Assembly: GCA_910589165.1 (NCBI GenBank) | Contig: CAJUSP010000012.1 | Coordinates: 1 to 64,000, forward strand | Source: an uncultured Adlercreutzia sp. | GTDB lineage: Bacteria; Actinomycetota; Coriobacteriia; Coriobacteriales; Eggerthellaceae | Reading direction: 5' to 3' | DNA length: 64,000 nt | Shown here: in pieces, positions 9,591 through 18,478 of the stretch | Layout: every line of letters starts with the position of its first letter | How positions within the stretch are numbered: the first letter of the stretch is position 1 | The notes under the pieces: generated by a model | Databases searched by the model: none | Seen by the model: the letters and a program-made list of their open reading frames with translations, nothing else | Told to the model about the DNA's origin: nothing | Translations under genes and position numbers: made by a program

Positions 9591-10466
9591 ATGAACATCA
9601 ACCACTTGCAATGGTTCTGCCTGGCCTACGAGACGCGCTCTTTCGCGAAGGCGGCCGAGAGCGCCTTCGTATCGCGCCAGGCGCTGGGGAAGGCGCTGCG
9701 CATTCTTGAGGCCGAACTGGGCGTTTCCCTGTTCGAACGCGATGAGACCGGGGTCACGCCGACGGCGGCGGCCCAGGCGGCCTATCCTATCGCCTTGCGC
9801 ATGCTTGCCGACGAGCGCACGCTGCGGAAGGCCTGCGCCGAGGCCGTCCGCAGCGTGCGGCCCATTGTGCGTATCGCCATTGCCAACGGCGTGCTGCGCT
9901 CGCTGCCGCCGGGAACGTTGACCCAGCTGGAGAAGGCGTGCCCCGATATCGACCTTTATATTGAGAAGCACTTCTTCATCGAGTGCTTCGACCGGCTGCA
10001 GCGCGGCGACGTGAATTTCGCCCTGTGTCCCGCGCCGCTTGGCGGCTCCTATCGGCACCAGGGCGTTGTCGAGGAAGACGTGTTCGTGGCCGTTACGCCC
10101 GAGCAGCTGACGTTCGATCCGGCTCGCTGCACGCTGGAAGACCTTCAGGAGCTGGTGTTCTACCTGCCGGGCGACCGGGGGCCAAACGACTTGGGCATGG
10201 GGCGCGTGATGGCCGAACGGCATCTGACGTGGCGCACGAACACCCAGTACACCGATTACGACCTTATTACCGAGAAGGTGATCGCCGGCCAAGGGGCAGT
10301 CCTGGCGCCGCGTAGCGCGGTGGAGCCGTTCGTGGAAGCCGGCCTGGTGGTGTTCCCCGTTCCCGACGCCGCCATCCGCTGGCGCGTCGAACTGCTTTCC
10401 CAGGATCGGGAACTCACCGAAGCCGAGCGCCGCGTCGCCTCCTTCTTCGTTGAGGCAGGGAAGTAG
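9591..10466 (+). CDS. LysR-family transcriptional regulator
   Basis: A 291-residue protein with the LysR winged HTH in the first 60 residues (LQWFCLAYETRSFAKAAES, SRQALGKALRILEAELGVSL, split across the helix) and a periplasmic-binding-like effector domain behind it. The ATG at 9591 follows AGGGAGGGACGAGC. It is divergent from the TAT flavoenzyme across a 244-base gap, the standard arrangement for a LysR protein that controls its neighbour and itself. The inducer is not predictable. Confidence 0.9.
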   Translation: MNINHLQWFCLAYETRSFAKAAESAFVSRQALGKALRILEAELGVSLFERDETGVTPTAAAQAAYPIALRMLADERTLRKACAEAVRSVRPIVRIAIANGVLRSLPPGTLTQLEKACPDIDLYIEKHFFIECFDRLQRGDVNFALCPAPLGGSYRHQGVVEEDVFVAVTPEQLTFDPARCTLEDLQELVFYLPGDRGPNDLGMGRVMAERHLTWRTNTQYTDYDLITEKVIAGQGAVLAPRSAVEPFVEAGLVVFPVPDAAIRWRVELLSQDRELTEAERRVASFFVEAGK

Positions 10467-10490
10467 GCGAGGGAGCGGAAGGCGCTCGCA

Positions 10491-10519
10491 TTGCCTTGGG
10501 GGTGCGTTTTCGCTATACT
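10491..10519 (+). promoter_or_regulatory. Sigma-70-type promoter for the ferredoxin gene
   Basis: TTGCCT (10491-10496) and TATACT (10514-10519) are separated by 17 bases, 40 bases upstream of the ferredoxin ATG. Confidence 0.7.
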
Positions 10520-10558
10520 CGCAGGCGGGGTTGGGGCTGTGTCTGGAAGAGAGGCGAC

Positions 10559-11743
10559 ATGGCTCCTTTAGCGAACGCGTTTGAGTTGTTCGAGAAAATT
10601 CAGAGCGCCGATATCTCGGTGCATCCGCAGCGCTGTGTGGTGGTGCGCAATCGTCGGGCCACCTGCTCGAAGTGCGCCGATGCCTGCACGTCCGGTGCCA
10701 TTTCCGTGCGAGACAACGAGCTTTTCGTAGCGGGGGAGCAGTGCATCGGCTGCGGCACCTGTGCTACCGTGTGCCCCACTTGCGCTCTTGAAGCCCACCG
10801 ACCCAACGACGCCCAGCTCGCGACAGCGGTTCTGGCGGCGGCCCGGGCCAACGGCGGCGAGGCGGTTATCGCGTGCCGTCGGCTGGTCGAGGCAGCTGCC
10901 GATGCGTTGGATGCGGAAAAGATCGTGGCGGTGGAATGCCTGGGGCGTGTGGAGGAGTCGCTGCTCACGGCTCTGGCAGCTGCTGGGGCGCGCCGCGTGG
11001 TGCTCGTAGGCCGCGAGTGCGAGGCCTGCGAGCATGTTGCCGGCTTCCGCGCGGCTGGCGCCGTCTGCTCAACTATGGCTGAGCTTATGAGCGCGTGGCA
11101 ATGCCCGATGACCGTTGAGATGGCCGAGAAGCTGCCTTCCGCGGTGCGCGCTGACGGCCCTAAAGGCTACGACGAGTCGCGGCGCAACTTCTTCTTCCGC
11201 GCTCAGGAAGGCGCGCGCCTGGTTGCCGGCGTGGCTGCGGAGGCGGCCGTGCGCGAGGCAGTGGGCGCCCCCGAGGAGGCGGAGCCGCCGCTCGTGAAGG
11301 TCATGGACGACGGAACCCTGCCCCATTTCGTGCCCGATCGGCGCGAGCGCATCCTGGACAACCTGTCGGCCCTCGGCGAGCCGGAAGACCGCCTTCTGAT
11401 GACGCGCCTGTGGGGCCATGTGGTCATCGACGCGGAAACCTGCAACTCCTGCCGCATGTGCGCCACATTCTGCCCCACGGCGGCCATCACGAAGTTCGAC
11501 GATGACGACGGCACTATCGGCATCGACCATTACCCCGGCGACTGCGTGCTGTGCCGGTGCTGCGAGGATATCTGCCCCACCGGCGCGCTCACGCTGTACG
11601 ACGAGGTGTTCGCTGGCGACCTGCTTTCCGGAACGGTGGAGCGCAACGAGATGAAGCCGCCCAAATACGACCTGACGAGCCCTAAAAAATCCCTGTTCAT
11701 GTTCAGGGACATTCTTGACTGCCCCGATATCTACGAGCGCTAG
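10559..11743 (+). CDS. Multi-cluster ferredoxin-type protein, locus 1
   Basis: A 394-residue soluble protein with two dicluster regions. The N-terminal one has CSKCADACTSG and CIGCGTCATVCPTC; the C-terminal one has CNSCRMCATFCPTAA and CVLCRCCEDICPTGA, enough for up to four 4Fe-4S clusters. Between them is a domain with VECLGRVEESLL...CEACEH that resembles the MvhD-type hydrogenase iron-sulfur subunit fold. GGAAGAGAGG precedes the ATG. It has a longer paralogue at 40696-42228. A role in cytoplasmic electron transfer to the molybdoenzyme system is inferred from repeated co-location. The next gene starts 5 bases after the stop. Confidence 0.8.
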   Translation: MAPLANAFELFEKIQSADISVHPQRCVVVRNRRATCSKCADACTSGAISVRDNELFVAGEQCIGCGTCATVCPTCALEAHRPNDAQLATAVLAAARANGGEAVIACRRLVEAAADALDAEKIVAVECLGRVEESLLTALAAAGARRVVLVGRECEACEHVAGFRAAGAVCSTMAELMSAWQCPMTVEMAEKLPSAVRADGPKGYDESRRNFFFRAQEGARLVAGVAAEAAVREAVGAPEEAEPPLVKVMDDGTLPHFVPDRRERILDNLSALGEPEDRLLMTRLWGHVVIDAETCNSCRMCATFCPTAAITKFDDDDGTIGIDHYPGDCVLCRCCEDICPTGALTLYDEVFAGDLLSGTVERNEMKPPKYDLTSPKKSLFMFRDILDCPDIYER

Positions 11744-11748
11744 GAGAG

Positions 11749-12768
11749 ATGGCCATGACCCACGCTGCTGCTTCCCGAGAAGCCCTCAATCCGCGTATCG
11801 CCGCCTTCGCCCGGGCCGTAGCGACGGGCGATGCTGCCGCTTACGACGGGGCCGTGGCCCGAGGGGAGATAGATGCCGCCGATTCGTCGGTGACGGTGCT
11901 CAAGTGGCGCACAAGCGCTGCCGAGCAGGACGCCGTCGCGCCGTTGGTGCGGGCCCTGCTCGCCGAAGATGCGAGCTTGGCGCCCCATGACGTCTATGTG
12001 GCCGCCTGGAGTGGGGCCCAGGCCCAACGGGTGGTCGACGACCTGCGGCGCTATCGCCTGGAAAGCTCCCTGGGCCTTTTCGGAAACCCTTTGGCCGCCG
12101 ATGCGCGGATGCCCGAGCGAGCGCGAACTCGCGAGGCCTATGCCCGCCTGGCCCTGGCGGCTGAGGGCGATAGGCGGGCCGCGCGTTTGCTGCGGTGGGG
12201 CCCCGAAGAGGCGACGGCTTTCCAGGAGCGGACGCGGGGTCTGCGTGGGCTTTCCCTGCTGGCATCCTGCAACCCCGAAGGCGACGAGATATTCTCTCGC
12301 CTGTGCGGCGCAATCGAAGGCGACGAGGCCCCTGCCGACCTTCTCGCTCGGGTGCTCGACCGCGCTGGCCGGCAGGCTCCCGACTCGATGACTGGCGCGG
12401 TGAACGTAGGGCCCTTGGCGGCTTTGGCGCAGCGGCCCTGTCGCGTGGCCCTCGTGCTTTCCGCCGTGGAGGGGCTTCAGCCCGCATGCGCCGAAAAGGC
12501 GTCGGCCGAAGATGCCGAGGCGGCCTTCAGGGCCGAGCGCCGGCGTGTGGCCCGGGCCTTTGCTGCTGTGAGGGACAAGCTTGTGATCTCCACCTTCTCG
12601 CTGATGCCCGAAGCGCAGGCGCGCTCATGCGGCGCAGCCATCGTGCGAACGCGATGCGACAGGGGAGAGACGGTGGCCCTTATGCGTCCGAGCCGGTTTC
12701 TCGCCGATGCGGGCAATGCCGCGCCGGGCACGGAATCGGGCGAGCAGTACCTGACGGCGCGCTGTTAG
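11749..12768 (+). CDS. SF1 (UvrD-like) C-terminal half, no ATPase domain
   Basis: A 339-residue protein that aligns by eye, end to end, with the second half of the SF1-like protein at 29861-31816. Matches include the segment around TVLKWRTSAAEQD / TVKWNTPNEEFN, NPLAADARMPERARTREAYA / ERLAGDPRDEKRAQALMAYT, RRVARAFAAVRDKLVISTFS / RRFMAGVGKAGEHLMFSTFS, and the ends ETVALMRPSRFLADAG / ERVAVVRPTCFIEEAG. There is no Walker A or B. It is coupled to the ferredoxin gene (stop to ATG 5 bases; the ATG at 11755 has better ribosome-site spacing). The last 4 bases overlap the convergent LuxR gene. Function unknown; possibly a partner or regulator of the full-length relatives. Confidence 0.7.
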   Translation: MAMTHAAASREALNPRIAAFARAVATGDAAAYDGAVARGEIDAADSSVTVLKWRTSAAEQDAVAPLVRALLAEDASLAPHDVYVAAWSGAQAQRVVDDLRRYRLESSLGLFGNPLAADARMPERARTREAYARLALAAEGDRRAARLLRWGPEEATAFQERTRGLRGLSLLASCNPEGDEIFSRLCGAIEGDEAPADLLARVLDRAGRQAPDSMTGAVNVGPLAALAQRPCRVALVLSAVEGLQPACAEKASAEDAEAAFRAERRRVARAFAAVRDKLVISTFSLMPEAQARSCGAAIVRTRCDRGETVALMRPSRFLADAGNAAPGTESGEQYLTARC

Positions 12769-14297
12769 GCGGCGCCGTCCCGCTTCGATTCCACCAAATC
12801 GAGCAGCTCCTGCTTGGAATGGACACCGGTCTTGCGGTAGATGTGCTGCAGGTGCGTGGTGACGGTGCCGCGGGAAATGAACAGCTCCTCCTGGATGTAG
12901 GTGCTCGAGCGGCCGCGGGCGAACAAGAGCAGAATCTCGGTCTCGCGCGGCGTGAGCCCTGCCTCGCTGGCGAGGGTCATGCAGCGGTCGCGGAACGACC
13001 CGGGCCGAATGCCGCTGGTGTCGCCGTCCCCCGTCGACTCTCCGGCAGGGGTGGCCTCGCTCTCACCCTCCTCGCTCGCCTCTACGGTGAACTGCATCTT
13101 CTTCAGGTCGACCAAATCGTCGTCCTTCAGCACGAAAACGAGCATAGCGAAGATGGCCAGCGTGGTAAGCGCCGTGATGAGGCTCAGCGTCAGCGACGAA
13201 AGCTCTACCGCCGAGCTCATGGCCGATCCGATGATATGCCCCATGGTGTTGCCCACCGTGAGCAGCCCCCAGCCGAAGCCGAACACGAAGGTGGCGGGCA
13301 GGCGCAGGGAGTAGGCGATGTTGGCCAGCAGAATCCAGACGAACACGTTGAAGGTGTTGTAGCCGACAAGCACGAGCAGGCTGTCCCAGGCGGCCGACTC
13401 CACGAACACCGGGGTAAGCACGATAGAGGCGGCGATGATGAAGGTGATGAGCTTGTACAGGTCGCGGAAGGTGCCCTCGCGGCGTAGAAGCAGAAAGCCG
13501 ATGAGCAAGACGGCCATGACGATGGAGCTGACGAGCATGCCCGGGTGGTAGAACTGCTGGGGGCTTACCGATGCCACGGTCATGAACGTTTGGCGCATAA
13601 TGCCGTCGGCCAGGCTGATGACGCAGGTGCACAGGCCGATGCGCAGCAAGAATCCCACGGCGCCTTCAAGCGACGTGCTTGCCTTCACTGCGTGCGCTGT
13701 GGCCCAGGTGTGCTGCTGGAGGGTCATGATAAGGCCCGAGGCCAGGGGCAGAAGCGACACGATGGCCACGGCCGCCACAGAGGGAATGTTCGAGATGACA
13801 GCGTAGAGAATGCCGGCAAACAGCGCCGCCGTGGGAATTTCGATGCCCACTTCGGAGGGGGGGCGGTTTCGGTATATCTCGCCATAGCCTAAATCGAGCA
13901 GGCCGCTGCCCACGCCTGTGCCCACGCCGCCCACCAGGGCCAAAAGCCATACGGGGGCGTCAATGGCGGTCAAGACAAATGCGCCGAGTGTGCAGGCCGA
14001 TGTGAGGATGGTGGCGAACCAGCGCACGCGCCGGTCGTAAAGGGCCTGCTCCATGCGCCGGTAGGCCACCGCAGCGAGAAGCAGGGTGGTGCAGAGGGCC
14101 AGAGACGACCATTGGTAGACGGCAGGCGGCAACGGGCTGGGAGAAAGCCCCACCGAGTTGGCGCCCATGCCGACGAACATCACATAGACCCAAGCGCGCT
14201 GGAAGGCGAAGCCCCAAACGCGCATATTGAGGAACATGGACAGGGAAACGGAGTCGCCTCCCTGATACTCTGAAATACGAGCGAGAATGCCCCTCAT
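12765..14297 (-). CDS. Membrane-embedded LuxR-family regulator 1
   Basis: About 510 residues. Residues 20-410 form about 12 hydrophobic helices resembling an MFS fold. A charged linker follows (about 420-445), then a C-terminal LuxR HTH (LTPRETEILLLFARG, YIQEELFISRGTVTTHLQHI). This architecture is common in Eggerthellaceae, where such genes sit beside respiratory reductase loci; the membrane part presumably senses a ligand or substrate and the HTH binds DNA from the membrane. The ATG at 14297 follows AGGGGGAG; a TTG directly before it is also possible. It is divergent from dmsA1 across 338 bases and so its likely regulator. Confidence 0.85.
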   Translation of the reverse strand: MRGILARISEYQGGDSVSLSMFLNMRVWGFAFQRAWVYVMFVGMGANSVGLSPSPLPPAVYQWSSLALCTTLLLAAVAYRRMEQALYDRRVRWFATILTSACTLGAFVLTAIDAPVWLLALVGGVGTGVGSGLLDLGYGEIYRNRPPSEVGIEIPTAALFAGILYAVISNIPSVAAVAIVSLLPLASGLIMTLQQHTWATAHAVKASTSLEGAVGFLLRIGLCTCVISLADGIMRQTFMTVASVSPQQFYHPGMLVSSIVMAVLLIGFLLLRREGTFRDLYKLITFIIAASIVLTPVFVESAAWDSLLVLVGYNTFNVFVWILLANIAYSLRLPATFVFGFGWGLLTVGNTMGHIIGSAMSSAVELSSLTLSLITALTTLAIFAMLVFVLKDDDLVDLKKMQFTVEASEEGESEATPAGESTGDGDTSGIRPGSFRDRCMTLASEAGLTPRETEILLLFARGRSSTYIQEELFISRGTVTTHLQHIYRKTGVHSKQELLDLVESKRDGAA

Positions 14298-14415
14298 CAA
14301 CTCCCCCTGCTACGTTGGTCTGACCCTTTTGATTCTATCACTCGCGGTGGCTGACTGACGGAAGGCGTTCCTTCTAAAACAAAGCTCTGAACAGGTAATT
14401 CTCAAAAGTCATATG

Positions 14416-14461
14416 AAACGCATGATGAGATTTCGGGCCAATTCTGGCTAAACGCATGATG
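14416..14461 (+). promoter_or_regulatory. 12-bp direct repeats upstream of dmsA1
   Basis: AAACGCATGATG occurs at 14416-14427 and 14450-14461, 34 bases apart start to start. The two copies lie in the 338-base gap between the divergent luxR1 and dmsA1 genes, about 175-220 bases before the dmsA1 ATG. They are a candidate binding site for LuxR1. I see no small gene in the rest of this gap. Confidence 0.5.
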
Positions 14462-14635
14462 CCTTTCCCCCTTCTTGTTGATAGGTTGTAAACGCCGGGT
14501 TTTCCAACTCGGCTTACGAGGGGAAGCGCCTTTTGAAGGTCGCGGTGGGCCGCCCAGCCCAGGGTGAGTGCTGACGGTCGCACCGCGGAGCCGCATCCCC
14601 GTACCCGACAGAGAGAAGTAGAGGAGGAGAGACGC

Positions 14636-17600
14636 ATGGGTAAATTGTCCATGACGCGTCGCACGTTCGCGAAGCTGTCGGCTACCTGTGCCGCCGCCGC
14701 TGCCGCCATCGGCACCTTCGGCGCCGGCACCGCGCTTGCCGCCAACGAGACGAGCGAGGCCGAGGCTTCCGAGATCAAGCGCATTCGCTCCTGCTGCCGC
14801 GGCTGCGGCAAGATGGAGTGCGGCGTTTGGGTGACGGTGCAGAACGGCCGCGTCATCAAAACCGAGGGCGATCAGTCGTCTTCCCAGTCCCTGGGCAACC
14901 ACTGCTCCAAGGGTCAGGCGTCCCTGCAGGCGTGCTATCACCCGGCGCGCATCTACCATCCCATGAAGCGCACGAACCCCAAAGGCGAGGATCCCGGCTG
15001 GGTGCGCATCTCGTGGGACGAGGCTATGACCACCATAGCCGAGAAGTTCAATGAGGTCATCGACCAGTACGGCGGCCAGGCCTGCTTCGGCATGTGCGGT
15101 ACCTCGCGCCAGTGGGTGTACGGCCCCTACGCCTTCTTCAAGTGGCTGTTCGATAGCCCCAACAGCCGCGTGGCCTCGTCGATTTGCAAGGGCCCGCGCC
15201 GCTTGATGGGCTCCATCACCTCCATCGACGGCGCCCCGTGGTTTGCCCTGCGCGACGGGCCGCGCGTCTACGTGCAGTGGGGAACGGCGCCCGAGAACTC
15301 GAACTACGACGACAGCTGCCGCAACATCGTGGACAAGATGACCGAGGCCGACGTGCACATCTGCGTCGACCCGCGCCTGTCCGGCTCGGGCAAAGAGGCC
15401 GATTACTGGCTGAACTTGGAGCCGGGCACCGACTGTGCGCTGGCCCTGTGCTGGCAGCACCTCGTCATTGAGAACGACCTGGTCGACTGGGAGTTCATAA
15501 AGCGCTGGACCAACGCGCCCATTCTCGTCGTGGACGACATGGAGCCCACCGGCGGCCGCTACCACACGATTTTCACCAATGTCCAGGTGGCGCCCGACCT
15601 GACAGGCGAGAAGCTGAAGACGCGCCTGTTGAAGGAGAGCGACCTGAAAGAGGGCGGTTCCTGCCGCCGTTTCATGGCGTGGAACAAAAACGCCAACAAC
15701 GGCGAGGGCGGCCTGGTGTTCTGGGACACCGACACCACCCAGTGGGAGGGCTGCAACCACGTGGCGCCCACGCGCGATCAGATGGAAGTGGTCTACGAGG
15801 GTACCTCCCAGGAGGGCTACCTGCCGCCCATCTCCTACAACGAGCTGGTGGAAGCCGGCATCGACTTCGACATGACGGGCAGCCACGAGGTAACGCTTGC
15901 CGACGGCACCGTGCACACGGTGCGCCCGGTGTGGGCCTACCTTGCCGACTCGGTGAAGGACTGCACGCCTGAGTGGTGCGCCGAGATCACCAAGCTCGAT
16001 CCCGCGATGGTGGAAGAGACCTGCCTCATTTGGGCCACGCGCCCCGAGGGCCAGAGCTACGGCAACGGCGGTATTCACCTGAACCTGTCCCCCGACCAGG
16101 AGGGCAGCTGCACGCAGACGGTTCGCGCGGTGCTGAACCTCTCCTACACCACGGGCAACTTCGACGGGCCTGCGGGCAACCGCGGACTGACCCGCACGCC
16201 GGTGGACGAGCAGGCCACGGGCGCGCCGGGCACCAACATGCCGCCGGCCGTGAAGCACGTGCTGTCGGGCCTGGGTGCCCTGCCGCCTATGTACGAGGGC
16301 ACCGTGCCGCAGTACGACATTACCGATCTGCCCGACCAGTACGAGGTGCATACCAACATGGTGGGCGCCGACAAGTACCCGCTTCTGGCCTACTACAACG
16401 AGTGGTGCGACGTGGTGAGCATGTACGAGGCCATCCTCACGGGCGACCCGTACCCCATTCGTGCGGGCATCAACGAGGCCGGCTCCTTCATGAACGAGGG
16501 CAACGCCATCATGGCGTGGGAGGCGCTGAAGTCGCTCGATTTCTGGGTCGACATGAACATGTTCCACCATCCCTCCACGGAGATGGCCGACATCATCCTG
16601 CCGGTTGCCCACTGGCTCGAGATCAACAACATCCGCGTGTCCCAGGGCGCAACGGGCGGCATCGGCATGACCTGCCGCGCCGTGGAGCCGCCGGCGGATG
16701 CCAAGTTCGACTACGACGTGAACCGCCTGCTGTTCGAGGCCTTCGAGAAGCAGGGCAACCCCAACGGCACCTGGACCAACATCGCGGGCGACGCGCCCGG
16801 CGCCTACGACTCCGACGACCGCATGGAGGACTGGTTCCGCGCCCACAACGAGGTCGATGGCTTCAGCACCCGCTACCCGGGCTGCAAGTGGCAGCACATG
16901 CAGGACTTCGTGGACGACTTCCAGGATCACGGCTGGTTCAACGCCAAGGTGCTCGAGCCCGAGCGCTGGGGTACCTACCGCCGCTTCGAGACCGGCTGGA
17001 TGCGCATGGGCAAGGACGCCTGCACAGCTGCTCCTTGGTCGATGGACGAGAACGGACAGCCCGTCGCCAACTTCGGCTGCCCCACGCCGTCGGGCCTGGT
17101 GGAGATTTGGCCCATGATGTTCGAGACCTACTGCCTTGATAAGGCCAACGAGTTCGAGCCGGGCAAGTTCGATGTGATGAAGGAGATCATGCCGAACTAC
17201 GAGCCGGCGCGCACGGCTCCCGGTGGCGAGTGGGATTCCGAGGCCTCGGCCGAGGAGTACCCCATCATCCTGACGACGGGCCGCCGCATTCCCGTGTACT
17301 TCCATTCCGAGCATCGCCAGCTTCCCTGGTGCCGCGAGCTGTGGCCCGTGCCGCGCCTGGAGCTGAACCCGGCCGATGCCGAGAAGCTCGGCCTCAAGCA
17401 GGGCGATTGGGCGTGGATCGAGGTGGAGGCCCATTCCGATCTGGGCAAGCAGTACTGCAGCAAGATCCGCGAGTGCGTCGATATCTACGAGGGCATCGCG
17501 CCGGGCTGGGCCAACGCCGAGCACGGCTGGTGGTTCCCCGAGCTTCCCGCCCCCACCCACGGCTTCGATCTGGTGAATGCCGAGTGCCTGTGGGATCCCC

Positions 17601-17797
17601 TGGGCGCTGACAAGTTCATCGCCTCTACCCACATGCGCGGCGTGCGCTGCAAGATCTACAAGGCCACGCCCGAGAACTCGCCTTACGGCAACCCCATTCC
17701 CTGCGCAACCGAGGACGGCACGGAGATCATCCACGACTGCACCGACCCGCGCCTGAAGGAATGGCTGCCCGACTACGACATTCGAAAGGAGGCGTAA
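14636..17797 (+). CDS. TAT-exported molybdopterin oxidoreductase catalytic subunit, locus 1 (DmsA-like)
   Basis: 1,053 residues. A twin-arginine signal (MTRRTFAKL, R8-R9) ends in an Ala-rich cleavage region. The N-terminal 4Fe-4S motif uses C54, C57, C62 and C90, spaced C-x2-C-x4-C. Molybdopterin-binding features follow (KRTNPKGEDPGWVRISWDEA, VYVQWGTAPENSNY) and a dinucleotide-binding C-terminus begins around YFHSEHRQLPWCRELWPVP. C184 in SSICKGPRRL sits where Cys-ligated family members bind Mo (inference). GAGGAGGAG precedes the ATG. It resembles the Eggerthellaceae reductases and catechol dehydroxylases more than true DMSO reductase; the substrate is unknown. It begins the dmsABC-like operon. 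Confidence 0.92.
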   Translation: MGKLSMTRRTFAKLSATCAAAAAAIGTFGAGTALAANETSEAEASEIKRIRSCCRGCGKMECGVWVTVQNGRVIKTEGDQSSSQSLGNHCSKGQASLQACYHPARIYHPMKRTNPKGEDPGWVRISWDEAMTTIAEKFNEVIDQYGGQACFGMCGTSRQWVYGPYAFFKWLFDSPNSRVASSICKGPRRLMGSITSIDGAPWFALRDGPRVYVQWGTAPENSNYDDSCRNIVDKMTEADVHICVDPRLSGSGKEADYWLNLEPGTDCALALCWQHLVIENDLVDWEFIKRWTNAPILVVDDMEPTGGRYHTIFTNVQVAPDLTGEKLKTRLLKESDLKEGGSCRRFMAWNKNANNGEGGLVFWDTDTTQWEGCNHVAPTRDQMEVVYEGTSQEGYLPPISYNELVEAGIDFDMTGSHEVTLADGTVHTVRPVWAYLADSVKDCTPEWCAEITKLDPAMVEETCLIWATRPEGQSYGNGGIHLNLSPDQEGSCTQTVRAVLNLSYTTGNFDGPAGNRGLTRTPVDEQATGAPGTNMPPAVKHVLSGLGALPPMYEGTVPQYDITDLPDQYEVHTNMVGADKYPLLAYYNEWCDVVSMYEAILTGDPYPIRAGINEAGSFMNEGNAIMAWEALKSLDFWVDMNMFHHPSTEMADIILPVAHWLEINNIRVSQGATGGIGMTCRAVEPPADAKFDYDVNRLLFEAFEKQGNPNGTWTNIAGDAPGAYDSDDRMEDWFRAHNEVDGFSTRYPGCKWQHMQDFVDDFQDHGWFNAKVLEPERWGTYRRFETGWMRMGKDACTAAPWSMDENGQPVANFGCPTPSGLVEIWPMMFETYCLDKANEFEPGKFDVMKEIMPNYEPARTAPGGEWDSEASAEEYPIILTTGRRIPVYFHSEHRQLPWCRELWPVPRLELNPADAEKLGLKQGDWAWIEVEAHSDLGKQYCSKIRECVDIYEGIAPGWANAEHGWWFPELPAPTHGFDLVNAECLWDPLGADKFIASTHMRGVRCKIYKATPENSPYGNPIPCATEDGTEIIHDCTDPRLKEWLPDYDIRKEA

Positions 17798-17800
17798 GTC

Positions 17801-18478
17801 ATGACTCAGTACGCTATCGTCACCGATCTGAACCGCTGCGTGGGCTGCATGGCCTGCATGGTGAGCTGCAAGGTCATCAACGATGTGCCCATCGGCAATT
17901 ACTGGAACAAGATTCTGCGCATCGGGCCCTACAAGCGCGCCGACTACCAGAAGACCAACGATGTCGACATGTACTACCTGTGCGTCCAGTGCCAGCACTG
18001 CGAGAATCCGAAGTGCGTGGACGTATGCCCCACGGGCGCCTCTATGAAGATGGAGGACGGCACCGTGCAGATTGACAAGTCGAAGTGCATCGGCTGCCAG
18101 TTCTGCGCCATGGCCTGCCCCTACGGCGTGCGCTACCTGAACGAGGAGGAGCGCGTCGTCGAGAAGTGCACCCTCTGCGAGCAGCTGACGGCTCAGGGCG
18201 GCCTGCCCCAGTGCGTGAGCCAGTGCGGCGGCCGTGCCCGCTTCTTCGGCGACTTGGATGCCGGCATCGAGACCTTTGAGGCCCCGCGCAACGCCTACCA
18301 GGCCGACCGCGAGAACGCTGACTTCTCCTACGATCAGCTGTTCACGGGCAACCGCATCACCGTGGCCGAGCTGGCCGAGCCCTACGACGAGTCCGAGGTG
18401 CATCACCTGCCCAACGCCAACAACAACCCGAACTTCGTGTACATCCTCCGCGGACGTGAATGGAAAGGAGCTGAATAA
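17801..18478 (+). CDS. Four-cluster ferredoxin subunit, locus 1 (DmsB/NrfC-like)
   Basis: 225 residues with four Cys sets: CVGCMACMVSC near the start, CVQCQHCENPKCVDVCP, CIGCQFCAMACPYG, and CTLCEQ...CVSQCGGRARFFGD. This is the DmsB pattern for four 4Fe-4S clusters, passing electrons between the membrane anchor and the catalytic subunit. It has no signal peptide, so it is expected to ride out with the TAT-exported DmsA. The ribosome site AAAGGAGG lies inside the end of dmsA1. Its stop codon overlaps the next gene's ATG. Confidence 0.93.
   Translation: MTQYAIVTDLNRCVGCMACMVSCKVINDVPIGNYWNKILRIGPYKRADYQKTNDVDMYYLCVQCQHCENPKCVDVCPTGASMKMEDGTVQIDKSKCIGCQFCAMACPYGVRYLNEEERVVEKCTLCEQLTAQGGLPQCVSQCGGRARFFGDLDAGIETFEAPRNAYQADRENADFSYDQLFTGNRITVAELAEPYDESEVHHLPNANNNPNFVYILRGREWKGAE

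Noticed and set aside
14402..18406. A very long open frame on the minus strand opposite dmsA1 and dmsB1
   Set aside because: Its translation is His/Val/Gly/Ala-rich with no domain, and it mirrors the codon bias of the real genes on the other strand; antisense openness is expected at this GC content.
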